From the NCBI RefSeq assembly GCF_033239625.1, contig NZ_BTCK01000008.1, forward strand, positions 1 to 64,000: a stretch of DNA of 64,000 nt, given 5' to 3'. The position numbers and the translations under genes were made by a program. This document shows, piece by piece, positions 1-9,547 of the stretch (positions are counted from its first letter, which is position 1; every line of letters starts with the position of its first letter). The DNA comes from Paenibacillus_T sp033239625 (GTDB lineage: Bacteria > Bacillota > Bacilli > Paenibacillales > Paenibacillaceae). The notes under the pieces are model-generated. The model worked only from the letters and a program-made list of their open reading frames with translations, made no database searches and was not told the origin of the DNA.

Positions 1-742
1 GCGCGAGCGCGTCTACCATCTGCGCCGCGCTGCGATATTGCTGCGCGAGCACGTCGGCGAGCGCGCTCTCCTCGCGCTGCGGAAGCGTATCGCCCGCCTG
101 CCCGATCACAACGTCGAGGCGCGTCCGCGCCTTCGTCGCTTCGTCCTTCAGCTCGCGATGCTGCTGCTGGAACCGCTCTTCCAGCTTCCGATACAGGTCC
201 GTGCGGAAGATGCGCCGCAGAATGTCTTCCTTATTATCCGTATCGGATGTGAGCAGCTTGCGGAATTCGCCCTGCGGCAGCATGACGATCTGGCTGAACT
301 GATCCTTCGTCAGTCCGATGATCGTCTCCAGCTTGTTGTTCACATCCGTAATCATGAATCGGTCCACACAAGGCACCGCTTCGCCTGAAGTCGTCTCGTA
401 CAGCTCGGCCTTACCCGGCGTCTCGCTCTTGTTGCCCGCCTTACGGTGCGGCAGCTGGCGCAGCACCCGGTATGACCGCTTCCCAACGGCGAAATCAAAC
501 TCCACGGACGTAAACGAATCATCGCCTGCAAAATGGCTTCGCAGCATCCGCGTCTCCGCGCGATCTTCGCCGCTCGCCGCCCCATAGAGAGCGAAGCAGA
601 TCGCGTCAAAGATCGTCGTTTTGCCGGCGCCTGTATTGCCCGAAATGACGAACAACCGGCGATCGCCAAGCTCCGTGAAATCGATCGTCTCGCCGTCCCG
701 GTACGGGCCGAACGCACTCAGCGTAAGCTTAATCGGTCTCAT
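1..742 (-). CDS. sbcC: SbcC, nuclease-complex ATPase (N-terminal part, cut by window edge)
   Basis: The first 247 codons of SbcC, the SMC-like ATPase that works with SbcD to cut hairpins and protein-blocked DNA ends. I read this frame by hand: it begins MRPIKLTLSAFGPYRDGE and has a Walker A motif, GNTGAGKTT, near residues 35-43, followed by a long charged helical stretch that enters the coiled coil. The ATG at 742 overlaps the sbcD stop in an ATGA (4 nt), so the two are translationally coupled, as is usual for this pair. The rest of the gene, including the coiled coil and the second ATPase half, lies outside the window. Confidence 0.93.
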   Translation of the reverse strand, partial: MRPIKLTLSAFGPYRDGETIDFTELGDRRLFVISGNTGAGKTTIFDAICFALYGAASGEDRAETRMLRSHFAGDDSFTSVEFDFAVGKRSYRVLRQLPHRKAGNKSETPGKAELYETTSGEAVPCVDRFMITDVNNKLETIIGLTKDQFSQIVMLPQGEFRKLLTSDTDNKEDILRRIFRTDLYRKLEERFQQQHRELKDEATKARTRLDVVIGQAGDTLPQREESALADVLAQQYRSAAQMVDALA

Positions 743-1917
743 ACGGCGCCTCCCTCCTTCTTCATGACGTCCATGAACGTCTCGGCGAACAGCTTGCGCT
801 TGTCTTCCTCCAACGGCATGCCCTTCACTTCGCGGTAAAAGCTTGCGAACAGATCAATCGGATCCGCGTCTCGTCGGCTTGCGGCATTGTCCCCTGTCTC
901 TGCACTGCCGTCCGCATCATCCGTCGACAGTGACCGAACACGGCGCTCCACATGCAGGGCATTCGGATACACCGCACGAACCTTCTCCATCGGGAACAGC
1001 ACCGGATTGTCGTTTAACAAAGTGACAAACACATAGTCGTCGCTTGGCTTATGCGCTGTCTCAATTTCCTCAATCGACGCCGACACGCGGCGCATGTCGC
1101 GCAGCGGCTTGATTTCACGCTTCTCAACGGTCGTATTACCCGCTTCGTCGAGCTCGACAACCAGCCAGCCTTTGCGGTGATTTTCCTCCGAAATCGAGTA
1201 CTTGAGCGGTGACCCTGCATAACGGATGCGTTCATCGCCAACGTGATGCGCCTGATGAAGATGACCAAGCGCCGTATAATGGAAGCTCTTGAAGTGAGCT
1301 GCGCTCACATGCTCGGCTCCGCCGATCGCAAGCGGTCGTTCCGACTCGCTCGTATTCGGCTGCGGTTCGCCGCCTGGCGTCACGAAGAGATGTCCGACGA
1401 GGATACGCCTCGCATTCGGATCTGCCTCCGCTTCGATTCGCGCAGCAATTGCCCGCATCGCATCATCGTGCGAGCGAATCGTCTCGTCCTCGAGCGTAAT
1501 CCGCACCTGCGCCGGATCGGCATACGGAATCAGATAAACATGAACGGGACCATGCTCGTCATTCAAGATGACGGGTTTCAAATCCGAACGCAGTCGTCCT
1601 GCGAGATGCAGCCCCCGGCTCTCCATCAGCCGCGTACCGAAGTCGAGTCGGTCCGGGCTGTCGTGGTTGCCCGAGATCGCGAGCACTGGCGTCTCGCATA
1701 CGATCACGAGCTTATGAAGCAGCTCGTCGAGCAGCTCCACCGCCTCCGTCGGCGGAATCGCGCGATCGTACAGATCGCCCGCGATAATGACCGCGTCGGG
1801 CTTCTCTTCTGCGACCGCTAGGACGAATTGCTCCAGCGCATGACGCTGGTCGTCCGTCATATAGACGCCTTGCACGAGCTTGCCGAGATGCCAATCGGCC
1901 GTATGAAACAGCTTCAT
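739..1917 (-). CDS. sbcD: SbcD, Mre11-type exonuclease subunit
   Basis: A 392-residue metal-dependent nuclease subunit of SbcCD. All phosphoesterase motifs are visible in order: DWHLGK near the N-terminus, GDLYDRA, GNHDSPDR, GHLF and GHLHQ, which together bind two metal ions. A start six codons upstream (1935) is possible. I prefer the ATG at 1917 because the family begins MKxxHTADWHLGK and because a GGAG lies 12 nt upstream, whereas 1935 has no ribosome site. It ends by overlapping sbcC. It is unrelated to the sugar genes downstream and marks the edge of the housekeeping chromosome. Confidence 0.93.
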   Translation of the reverse strand: MKLFHTADWHLGKLVQGVYMTDDQRHALEQFVLAVAEEKPDAVIIAGDLYDRAIPPTEAVELLDELLHKLVIVCETPVLAISGNHDSPDRLDFGTRLMESRGLHLAGRLRSDLKPVILNDEHGPVHVYLIPYADPAQVRITLEDETIRSHDDAMRAIAARIEAEADPNARRILVGHLFVTPGGEPQPNTSESERPLAIGGAEHVSAAHFKSFHYTALGHLHQAHHVGDERIRYAGSPLKYSISEENHRKGWLVVELDEAGNTTVEKREIKPLRDMRRVSASIEEIETAHKPSDDYVFVTLLNDNPVLFPMEKVRAVYPNALHVERRVRSLSTDDADGSAETGDNAASRRDADPIDLFASFYREVKGMPLEEDKRKLFAETFMDVMKKEGGAV

Positions 1918-2108
1918 TCGTTCGTCACGCTCCATTTAATAGTGGTATGGTAGTGAATCTATTGTTCTATAGCCAATCAAACTATTCTATCAACATCTCT
2001 GCTTCCTATTGTAGCCCAACTTTCTGGCAGATGGCAGTATGCGAACAAATGTTTCTTACGAAAATATCGTCTCGCGACTGTTGATAAATCTCTCTATACA
2101 TACCGATA

Positions 2109-2148
2109 AAAGCCTCCCAGCCATCCGTAAGGATGACTGAGAAGCTTT
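2109..2148 (-). terminator. Rho-independent terminator of the first ABC importer operon
   Basis: An 18-bp imperfect stem (2109-2126 with 2131-2148) and a GTAA-type loop, followed on the minus strand by TTTTAT. It lies about 70 bp beyond the solute-binding gene that ends at 2220 and separates that operon from sbcD. Confidence 0.8.
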
Positions 2149-2219
2149 CTGCTTGTTTCTGATATTGCTTGTGTAAAGCGGCTTCACCCCATCATTGAGC
2201 GTGCCTCTCTACAGACCCG

Positions 2220-3890
2220 CTACTTCTTCATGTTATCCAGCGCCTGCTGATAAAGCTCCATCAAGCGGTCAACCTTAAGGTTCTTGAAGCCGGAGATGTA
2301 TGAATCCCAGCTGCTGTCGATATCCTTAGCGCCTGTGATGAATTGGAGCATATTCTCTTCCACGTATTTTTTAATATTCGTCTGAAGCAGTGAAGCTTCC
2401 GTGTTCGTTGTTTCATCCATATAGACTACGCTCGGGAACACTTCCTTCGGCTGGTGACCGTCGTATAGCTGAGTCGCGTTAAACAGTCTTCTCTCATAGC
2501 CGGCAGGCGTCAACGTATCCATCGGAGATCCCCACGACGCTCGGTACTCCTTCGTCTTCACGAACGGTCCGATCTCGCCCCAAGCGTTGTTAAGCGGTTT
2601 ATCGTCTGGCTTTGACTCGCGCTGAATCGTTGCATAAGCGGCTGGATTGCCGTCCAGACCAATATCGGTTGCGTCCGCCTTCTTCCAGTTCACGCCTTCT
2701 TCGCCCATCGTCTCGAGCGTCGTGCCTTCCTCGGTAGCCAGATAATCGGCAAGCTTGATCAACGCGATCTGCTGTTCCTTGTTCGCTTTGCTCGTTACGA
2801 CAAAGTTAAAGCCGCTGATCGACTGTCCATATGTCGCCAATGACACGCCTTGCGGCCCCGTCAGAGGAGGAACCGGCTGGTAATCCTTCTGCAGCGGGTT
2901 GGCTCCCAGATTGATGAAAATTGCCGGATGCATCGCTGCTGCTGCGCCGATCATGGAAACATCGGCATGATTGCCCAGCTGATAGTAGGCATCCCCATTT
3001 TGCGTGAAGGCGCCAGGGTCAATCAAGCCTTCTTTATATAAGGAAGCGATATACTTCAAGCCTTCCTTCCATTGCGGCTGCATCGCAGCCAGATCAACCT
3101 TGCCGTTGTTCATCTCTAGATAATTCGCATCATCGTTATAAATAAAGGCATTCATCAAGAACGTTGTGACGCGCATTCCCGCGCTGCCGTTCGCTCCGCT
3201 GAGCGGAACCTCGTCTTTCTTGCCGTTGCCGTTCGGGTCATCGTTCTTAAAGGCTTCCAGCACCTTCTTGAAATCTTCCGTTGTCTTCGGCATCTCGAGG
3301 TTCAGCTTGTCAAGCCAAACTTGATTGATCCACATTTTGCTGCCGAAGGAGCAGTGATAACATTCGTTGATGGCTGAGAGTCCATAAATATTGCCGTCCG
3401 GCGCCGTCAATGCCGCCTTGACTTCAGGCTTATCCGTAAGATTTTTCTTAATGTTCGGCGCATACTGATCGATCAGATCGTTCAGCGGAACGAGTACGCC
3501 CTGCTTGCCGAGCTTCATCAGATCGGATGGCGTGAATTGGTCGATCCACGTCTGCGAGATGAAGGCAGTCGGATAGTCGCCGCTGGAAAGCGCGAGCTGC
3601 CGCTTCTCCGTTGCCGCATCCATCGGCGCAATGACCCAGTCGATCTTAATGTTCAGCTTGTCTTCTACCAGCTTCGTGAACTTATTGGTAGCATAATCGG
3701 TATCAGGCCCTTGAGGTACCTGGAGAGAAATCTCAACCGGTCCGCTGGCGCTTGTATCTGTTCCTTGATCAGACGTCTGATCGGCTGCAGAGTTATCCTC
3801 GCTTCCATTGCTGCTGTCTTTGCCGGAGCATGCGCTGAGCATCATGACGGATAGCATGCAAATCGCCAATACGATCGAAAGTTTTTTCAA
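2220..3890 (-). CDS. Extracellular sugar-binding lipoprotein of an Lpl-type ABC importer
   Basis: A 556-residue solute-binding protein. It has a lysine start, a hydrophobic stretch and the lipobox LSAC near residue 21, so it should be lipid-anchored outside the membrane. The long (over 500 aa) aromatic-rich body is typical of LplA/YtcQ-type binding proteins for oligosaccharides, often pectin-derived. The start codon is TTG, supported by GGAGG 8 nt upstream; no ATG is placed as well. It is the last gene of an operon with two permeases (4914-5882 and 3984-4904). No ATPase gene is present, which is normal for this family: a shared MsmX-type ATPase elsewhere usually powers several importers. The exact sugar cannot be read from the sequence. 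Confidence 0.9.
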   Translation of the reverse strand: MKKLSIVLAICMLSVMMLSACSGKDSSNGSEDNSAADQTSDQGTDTSASGPVEISLQVPQGPDTDYATNKFTKLVEDKLNIKIDWVIAPMDAATEKRQLALSSGDYPTAFISQTWIDQFTPSDLMKLGKQGVLVPLNDLIDQYAPNIKKNLTDKPEVKAALTAPDGNIYGLSAINECYHCSFGSKMWINQVWLDKLNLEMPKTTEDFKKVLEAFKNDDPNGNGKKDEVPLSGANGSAGMRVTTFLMNAFIYNDDANYLEMNNGKVDLAAMQPQWKEGLKYIASLYKEGLIDPGAFTQNGDAYYQLGNHADVSMIGAAAAMHPAIFINLGANPLQKDYQPVPPLTGPQGVSLATYGQSISGFNFVVTSKANKEQQIALIKLADYLATEEGTTLETMGEEGVNWKKADATDIGLDGNPAAYATIQRESKPDDKPLNNAWGEIGPFVKTKEYRASWGSPMDTLTPAGYERRLFNATQLYDGHQPKEVFPSVVYMDETTNTEASLLQTNIKKYVEENMLQFITGAKDIDSSWDSYISGFKNLKVDRLMELYQQALDNMKK

Positions 3891-3983
3891 TTTGTTGACC
3901 TCCCTGAATTGATTTTACTTAAACCATGGATCCAGTTCTAGATTCGATAAGCATTCCCCCTCTCAAGACGGGAGTGAATATCA

Positions 3984-4904
3984 TTAGCCCTTAATTGATC
4001 CGATCATCATGCCCTTCACAAAGTGCTTCTGGACAAAAGGATAAATAATGAGCACAGGCAGGCTTGCTACAACAATGAGCGAGTATTTCATTAAATCCTT
4101 CATCCCCTGGCGGGCCAGCATCTGCTGCAGATCCGTCGTATTCCCCGCATCAGAGTTAAGGATCAGAATATTGCGAAGTACAAGCTGCAAGGGGAACAAC
4201 GATTGGGATTTCTGATAAATAAGAGCATCGAAATACGCATTCCATTGCCCGACGGCAAACATGAGCACCATGACCGCGATAATCGGTTTGGATAAAGGAA
4301 TGACGATCCGGATTAGAAAGTTAATATCGCCGCAGCCATCCAAGTCCGCTGCCTCCGCCAATTCATCCGGAATCGTGCTCTGAAAGAACGTTCTTGCAAC
4401 AATAACCTGCCATACGGCGAGTGCTTGCGGTATGACCAACGCCCAGCGGGTATCGATCATATGCAGCTGTTTAATGACCAGATAGAGAGGGATCATCCCT
4501 CCTGAGAACAGCATCGTGAACACGATCAACAGCATGAGCACGTTACGGCCATAGAATGATTTTCTAGACAGGGGGTATGCAATCATAATCGTCATAATGA
4601 CGCTGATCAGCGTACCGAGCACGGTATAGATAATCGAGTTCCAGTAGCCCAGCCATATTTGGCTGTTATGGAATACCGCTGAATAACCGGCTAAAGTTGG
4701 ATGCACAGGCCAAATCCATACTTTGCCCGATGTGACATCCATCGGGCTGCTGAACGAAGCGCTTACAATATGCAGCAGCGGCAGCAGAATAATAACGAGA
4801 ATCAAACCTAGAAAGGCATAGATGCCTGCAAGAAACACGCGATCGCCGAATGATTCTCTAATGGCATTGTTCGTTCGTATATTCGAAGATTGAATCACCT
4901 TCAT
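3984..4904 (-). CDS. Sugar ABC transporter permease, LplC/YtcP type
   Basis: A 306-residue inner-membrane permease with six predicted membrane segments, the first at about residues 28-50. The cytoplasmic EAA loop begins EAADLDGCGD near residue 195 and contacts the ATPase. The C-terminus ends KGMMIGSIKG, typical of the LplC/YtcP group. The ATG at 4904 has a purine-rich AGGGGAGGAG just before it. It lies 9 bp after the other permease gene (4914-5882) and 93 bp before the binding protein, so all three should be cotranscribed. Confidence 0.92.
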   Translation of the reverse strand: MKVIQSSNIRTNNAIRESFGDRVFLAGIYAFLGLILVIILLPLLHIVSASFSSPMDVTSGKVWIWPVHPTLAGYSAVFHNSQIWLGYWNSIIYTVLGTLISVIMTIMIAYPLSRKSFYGRNVLMLLIVFTMLFSGGMIPLYLVIKQLHMIDTRWALVIPQALAVWQVIVARTFFQSTIPDELAEAADLDGCGDINFLIRIVIPLSKPIIAVMVLMFAVGQWNAYFDALIYQKSQSLFPLQLVLRNILILNSDAGNTTDLQQMLARQGMKDLMKYSLIVVASLPVLIIYPFVQKHFVKGMMIGSIKG

Positions 4905-4913
4905 CTCCTCCCC

Positions 4914-5882
4914 TTACCATAAGCTGTTCTGCGAGATTCGTTTGGCGATGAAATTGACGGCCACGAGCAGAATCAAATTAACGACCGAGTTGAACAACCC
5001 GACTGCGGCGCCGAAGCTGAAGTTCGCATCCAGTAAGCCGATCTTGTACACATAGGTCGAGATCACTTCCGACGAGCTTGTATTCAGCGGGTTCTGCAGC
5101 AAGTAAACCTTCTCGAAGCCGACCTGCATAATGCCGCCAACATTCAAGATCAACAGAATCGTTGCCGTCGGGAGGATCCCCGGTATATCGATGTTGAGAA
5201 TTTTCTGCAATCTGGAGGCGCCGTCCACTCGAGCGGCTTCATACAGGTGCGGATCAACGCCGGCTAACGCAGCCAAATAAATGATTGCGCCATACCCGAT
5301 GTTCTGCCACAAATCCGACCATACGTAGATCGATTTAAAATAAGCCGGCATCCCTAGCATATTGGGAATCTGATAACCGAGCTCACCCATAAGCGACTTG
5401 AGAATGCCTGTCGTTGGCGAAAGCACCATCATGATGATCGAGACCATAATGACTGTCGATATGAAGTAAGGAGCATACGTAACGAGCTGCACCGTTCTCT
5501 TGAACAGCCCGTTCTTAATTTCGTTCAAGGCTAAGGCTAATAGAATCGGCCCCGGAAACCCGATAATCAAATGATAGATGCTCAGACCCAATGTGTTCTT
5601 AAGCAATTGCGTGAAATACGGATTGTGGAAGAACAGATCGAAGTATTTCATCCCTACCCACGGACTGCCCCAAATCCCCTTCAGCACGTTGTACTCCTTG
5701 AACGCCATGACAACCCCAAACATCGGAATGTATTTGAAGATAATCAGATTAGCGACAGGAATAAGAACTAACAAATAAAACTGCCAATGGCGCTTAATCT
5801 TCTGCCACGCCGATTTGTTAGATCGGATAACCTTGTGCGTAGCCGCCGGTTTCCCCTCTGCCTCTAGCGGAAGCGCATTCAT
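4914..5882 (-). CDS. Sugar ABC transporter permease, LplB/YteP type
   Basis: A 322-residue permease with about six membrane segments and an EAA loop beginning EAARVDGASR. The reading frame extends 57 codons upstream to 6053, but that extension runs over the operator-like repeats and does not look like protein. The ATG at 5882 has GAGGGTGG 7 nt upstream and gives the family's usual N-terminus: a short charged tail, then WQFYLLVL. It is the first gene of the importer operon. The TGTACGG repeats at 5973-6021 and the terminator of the AraC gene lie immediately upstream. Confidence 0.92.
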   Translation of the reverse strand: MNALPLEAEGKPAATHKVIRSNKSAWQKIKRHWQFYLLVLIPVANLIIFKYIPMFGVVMAFKEYNVLKGIWGSPWVGMKYFDLFFHNPYFTQLLKNTLGLSIYHLIIGFPGPILLALALNEIKNGLFKRTVQLVTYAPYFISTVIMVSIIMMVLSPTTGILKSLMGELGYQIPNMLGMPAYFKSIYVWSDLWQNIGYGAIIYLAALAGVDPHLYEAARVDGASRLQKILNIDIPGILPTATILLILNVGGIMQVGFEKVYLLQNPLNTSSSEVISTYVYKIGLLDANFSFGAAVGLFNSVVNLILLVAVNFIAKRISQNSLW

Positions 5883-5972
5883 TTTGATCCACCCTCTTTT
5901 CGTTTGCTGTGTGCTTTGGCGTCCTAATCGTATCGCCGTCCCCTGACCTTCGCTAGGGACACTTCTCCAACA

Positions 5973-6021
5973 CCGTACAATCGCTTCGAATCGGCCACCG
6001 TACAGTTCTCTTGACCGTACA
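5973..6021 (-). promoter_or_regulatory. Three TGTACGG direct repeats upstream of the importer operon
   Basis: The 7-mer CCGTACA (TGTACGG on the gene strand) occurs at 5973-5979, 5998-6004 and 6015-6021, all in one orientation, in the 150 bp between the AraC-gene terminator and the first permease start. Direct repeats are the usual form of AraC-family half-sites. Assigning them to the AraC protein encoded next door (6079-8355) is inference. Confidence 0.5.
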
Positions 6022-6035
6022 CTTGCGCTATGAAT

Positions 6036-6063
6036 AGAAAAAAACCGCTCCAAATGAGCGGTT
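6036..6063 (-). terminator. Terminator of the membrane AraC regulator gene
   Basis: Perfect stem AACCGCTC/GAGCGGTT with a 4-5 nt loop, followed on the minus strand by a run of seven T. It begins 16 bp past the stop of the gene ending at 6079. Confidence 0.88.
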
Positions 6064-6078
6064 CTCGTAACGTGCTTT

Positions 6079-8355
6079 TCATATTACCTTCTCTTCGTGT
6101 TTCTCTTCTTCGCTGCTGCTGATCGTACGATACATGCTTGGCGATGCGCCTGTTACCCGTTTGAAGGCTCGCCGGAAAGCGTGTCCGCTATTATAACCTG
6201 TTCTCTCTGCTATCTCTTCGATCGTCAGTTCGCCTTCCTTCAGAAGAGCTGTCGCCTGATCAATCCGCAGCCTCTCCAGATAACCGGAGAACGTCTCGCC
6301 AAGATGCTTCTTGAACAGCTGAGACACCTGCTTCTCCGGAAACTGCACATGGTCGGAGGCCATCGTCAGGCTGAGTTGAGGAGAAGCATAATTGCTCTGC
6401 AGAAAATGTACAATCTGATCGATGACGTATTGATCATGATGGTTGACAGCGTCCGTCAGCCCGCACAGCTGCAAGAAAGATCGATCGAGCTCATTTTTGA
6501 CATTAGCAGGGGGATCGCAAGGATTAATCGCTTGAACCTCCTCGCGAAGCTTCGCGCATTGCGCTGTTCGAGGCGACTGCGAGACGATCTTGTAGATCGT
6601 CCCTTTCATTTCGAAAATAAGCTGCTTGAACATTTCACCGTTTACCTGCCGCACCTTCAGATTCTCCTCGAAGATACGATGAAGGATCGCTTCCGTCTCG
6701 GCGAGTTCCCCATTCTTCACAGCGCTCATTAACCGCATCTCGACATCGATCGGATAGTACAAGCTTCCCAACTCAGTCGGAAGCTGTTCATACCATATAA
6801 TGGGGGATGTCGATGAAGAGGCTTGTTCCATGGCCTGCTTCGCCTCATAGTGAGAACGGTAAATATCGCTTAACGACTGAAAAACTCCTCCGACATAAAT
6901 AAGGATGGAAAGGTCATATTGGCTGGACAATACCGTTACCAGCCTCTCCAGCACTTCATTCAAAGGATGATGATCGGTTCCTTGAGGAAGCGCCTCCGTT
7001 GTCCAAATGATCGAATATTGATCGGATCGTTCTTCGCTTGCGATTATATCTTCATCTAGAATCTCTTCCAATACTTTGCGTACGATGACCCCGGACAGAT
7101 TCATCTGCGGAATGTATTCCAACTGATTAATGGTCTTGGATCGTAGAATATGCACAAGCATGACATGGCCAGCGTGTCCGTTCAGCTGAATGCCTAATTG
7201 CTCATGCGCATATTCGATTTCTTGGTCATTAAGCTTACCGGACAATAACCTGCCAATATAAGCTTCTCGAAGAACAGGAATCTGCTTCGACATCTCCTCT
7301 TCCAAGGAGTGATAGTTCCGAACCAGCTTCGTTACATTCCCCCTAAGGAAATCGAACCCATTCTTGCCTGCATAGCCGCTCGAATCAAAGTTATCCTTCA
7401 GCAGCCTCGCAATTTCATTCAGCGGCGCACTGTTGCGGTGGGAGAATAAGAAAGCAATGATCAACCCGACGAAGGTGGTGCACAGCAGAAGCACAAGCAT
7501 AACGTTCCGTATATAATTCGCCTTGCTCATGACCTTCGCTTTGGACAAGCCGGCTGTATACGTCCAGCCATTGAACTCGGATTTGGTTCGAATAATGATC
7601 ATGTCTTGGTCGTCGGCCCTATCAATGCGGCTGCCAAGCTCCTCCTTATCGCCGTATGAAGCGATCGAATGCTCGCTGCCATCGCTTAGCTCAACCCACC
7701 CGCCGTATTCGACCATATTACGGCTAAGCAGCTTTTGAACCTCTCGCTCATCGATGATGACGACCAAGGTAGCCGTATTATGGCTGTAGGTGATCGTATC
7801 CATATAAGTGATAACATTCAGCTTCGACTGCTGGGCTGTACTCACATACGGCATTGACGGCATAATCTCATCCTGGTGGAAGGCGTTCAGCACGTTATCA
7901 CGCCATGCAAGCGCATTCATTTCTGTGTAGTGATAACTGCTATAAAAATCATCAGGCCGCACATAAGCTCCTTGAGGGGTTAAGATTACGTCATTTCTGT
8001 TGGTGTAGAGGTAAAAGTTTTGAATGATGTTATTCGAGATATGATAGGGGGCAAGACTTCTCCATGCCTTCCAGGTGTTATAAACATCCTGCTCGTCGCT
8101 GCCGCCATTCACATAATTGGCAATGTCCTCGTTAGTGGAAATCTCTTTGGACAAGCTTTGGATATTCATCATCAGTTGATCTACGAATTCTTTGCTCTGA
8201 TTGAGCATCATGAGGCTGGTGGTCTTCGAGCTGTCGGTAATGACCTCTTCGGAGAACCGATAGCTGATAATGCCGCTGACAAGAGTAATCACAAGGAAGA
8301 GAATGTAAGAGGACAAAAACTTTCTAAAAATATTCAGACGGAACTTCTCATTCAT
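6079..8355 (-). CDS. Membrane-anchored AraC-family regulator with extracellular sensor
   Basis: A 758-residue one-component regulator. It has a membrane segment at about residues 12-32, an extracellular sensor of about 250 residues, a second membrane segment at about 285-305, a HAMP-like linker, a central region, and a C-terminal AraC double helix-turn-helix (about 650-745) ending with the typical GYNSGHAFRRAFKR and GASPSMYR. Proteins of this build sense a sugar or binding-protein complex outside the cell and switch on neighbouring import genes. It lies directly upstream of the importer operon at 2220-5882, which is its likely target. The ATG at 8355 has AAGGAG upstream. A 9-bp inverted repeat lies in its own leader (8429-8461). 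Confidence 0.88.
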   Translation of the reverse strand: MNEKFRLNIFRKFLSSYILFLVITLVSGIISYRFSEEVITDSSKTTSLMMLNQSKEFVDQLMMNIQSLSKEISTNEDIANYVNGGSDEQDVYNTWKAWRSLAPYHISNNIIQNFYLYTNRNDVILTPQGAYVRPDDFYSSYHYTEMNALAWRDNVLNAFHQDEIMPSMPYVSTAQQSKLNVITYMDTITYSHNTATLVVIIDEREVQKLLSRNMVEYGGWVELSDGSEHSIASYGDKEELGSRIDRADDQDMIIIRTKSEFNGWTYTAGLSKAKVMSKANYIRNVMLVLLLCTTFVGLIIAFLFSHRNSAPLNEIARLLKDNFDSSGYAGKNGFDFLRGNVTKLVRNYHSLEEEMSKQIPVLREAYIGRLLSGKLNDQEIEYAHEQLGIQLNGHAGHVMLVHILRSKTINQLEYIPQMNLSGVIVRKVLEEILDEDIIASEERSDQYSIIWTTEALPQGTDHHPLNEVLERLVTVLSSQYDLSILIYVGGVFQSLSDIYRSHYEAKQAMEQASSSTSPIIWYEQLPTELGSLYYPIDVEMRLMSAVKNGELAETEAILHRIFEENLKVRQVNGEMFKQLIFEMKGTIYKIVSQSPRTAQCAKLREEVQAINPCDPPANVKNELDRSFLQLCGLTDAVNHHDQYVIDQIVHFLQSNYASPQLSLTMASDHVQFPEKQVSQLFKKHLGETFSGYLERLRIDQATALLKEGELTIEEIAERTGYNSGHAFRRAFKRVTGASPSMYRTISSSEEEKHEEKVI

Positions 8356-8428
8356 ATGCCCAGCTCCTTTTCAGAACAGCATTAACGGGACAGCCGCCTA
8401 AGAGAATCGGTGGGTTGTTAGACTATAA

Positions 8429-8461
8429 ATTATATTCCCTAAACGGGAGAATGAATATAAT
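8429..8461. promoter_or_regulatory. Inverted repeat upstream of the membrane AraC gene
   Basis: ATTATATTC at 8429-8437 and its exact complement GAATATAAT at 8453-8461 are separated by 15 bp, 74 bp upstream of the start at 8355. It could be an operator or overlap the promoter. No T-run follows, so it is not an obvious terminator. Confidence 0.35.
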
Positions 8462-8563
8462 CCGATTCTACGAGACATGCAAGGATTTTACTATAGTTCG
8501 TTGGTTGCTCTCCCCTATCGGTTAGTCACTATTGGTTACAGAGATATCTATTCTTTCACCAAA

Positions 8564-8606
8564 CGAAAAAAAGCAAGGAAGGGGCTGTACAGCCTCCTCC
8601 TTGCTT
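8564..8606 (-). terminator. Terminator of the second ABC importer operon
   Basis: AAGCAAGGA at 8571-8579 pairs with TCCTTGCTT at 8598-8606, with an inner GGCTGTACAGCC stem. On the minus strand seven T residues follow. It lies 29 bp after the permease gene ending at 8635. Confidence 0.88.
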
Positions 8607-8634
8607 GTTCTTCCATTTGATTCCAATCGAACTA

Positions 8635-9534
8635 CTACTCCTTCACGCTGCCGAGCTGCATGCCATGCACGAAATACTTCTGCAAGAACGGATACACGAT
8701 AAGAATCGGCACGGATGCGACGATCGTTATGGACGCACGAATCGACATCGGCGTGACCATGTTGTGAACGCCCGGATTGTTGCTATTTGCTACGGATGGG
8801 TTGCTGATCGAGATCGATGCAGAGGACAGCAGCTTCATGAGCTCATACTGCAGCGTACTCAAGCTTTGCTTGGAAGATGCATAGATGAACGTATCGAACC
8901 AAGAATTCCACTGCCCGACCGCGACGAACAGCGCCACGGTAGCGAGAACCGGCTGACAAAGCGGCAGAATGATCGAGAAGAATGTCCGGAAATCTCCCGC
9001 GCCGTCCACCCTGGCCGATTCGATCAGTCCTTCCGGCAGCGTCTGCATATAGGTTCGAATGACAATCATATTGAAAGCGCTGATCAAACCGGGAATTACA
9101 TAGACCCAGAAGCTATTCAGAAGATGGAGATCCTTCATCAGGAAATAGCTTGGGATGAGTCCCGCATTGAAATACATCGTCAATACAATGAGGACCGTAA
9201 CCGGCTTGCGGAATACATACTCCCTGCGGCTGACCGCATAAGACAGCATGGAAGTCAGAAATAAGCTGAGCACGGTAGCGATAACCGTTCTTGCCACCGA
9301 TACCCAGAAGGCGTGATAGAGCGTTCCGCCCGCGAATACCGCCTTGTAATTCTGAGACGTCCATATGCGAGGCCATAGATAGATGCCTCCGCGAACCGTA
9401 TCGTTGCCGGCGTTAAACGATACGGCCAGCGTATTCAGAAAAGGATAAAGCGTAACGACCGCAAGCGCGATCATGATGACGGCGTTGAACGTGTTGAAGA
9501 CAACCGGTTCCAGCCGAAGCGTTCTCGTTCTCAT
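8635..9534 (-). CDS. Sugar ABC transporter permease, LplC/YtcP type (second importer)
   Basis: A 299-residue permease with six membrane segments and an EAA loop beginning ESARVDGAGD near residue 180. It ends HGMQLGSVKE, the usual tail of this group. The ATG at 9534 has GAGGAGGA about 9 nt upstream. It lies 13 bp after the partner permease and is the last gene of the operon before the terminator at 8564-8606. It is a paralogue of the protein at 3984-4904 but differs enough in sequence to be an old duplication or separate acquisition, so the substrate may differ. Confidence 0.92.
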   Translation of the reverse strand: MRTRTLRLEPVVFNTFNAVIMIALAVVTLYPFLNTLAVSFNAGNDTVRGGIYLWPRIWTSQNYKAVFAGGTLYHAFWVSVARTVIATVLSLFLTSMLSYAVSRREYVFRKPVTVLIVLTMYFNAGLIPSYFLMKDLHLLNSFWVYVIPGLISAFNMIVIRTYMQTLPEGLIESARVDGAGDFRTFFSIILPLCQPVLATVALFVAVGQWNSWFDTFIYASSKQSLSTLQYELMKLLSSASISISNPSVANSNNPGVHNMVTPMSIRASITIVASVPILIVYPFLQKYFVHGMQLGSVKE

Positions 9535-9547
9535 CGGTTTGTCCTCC

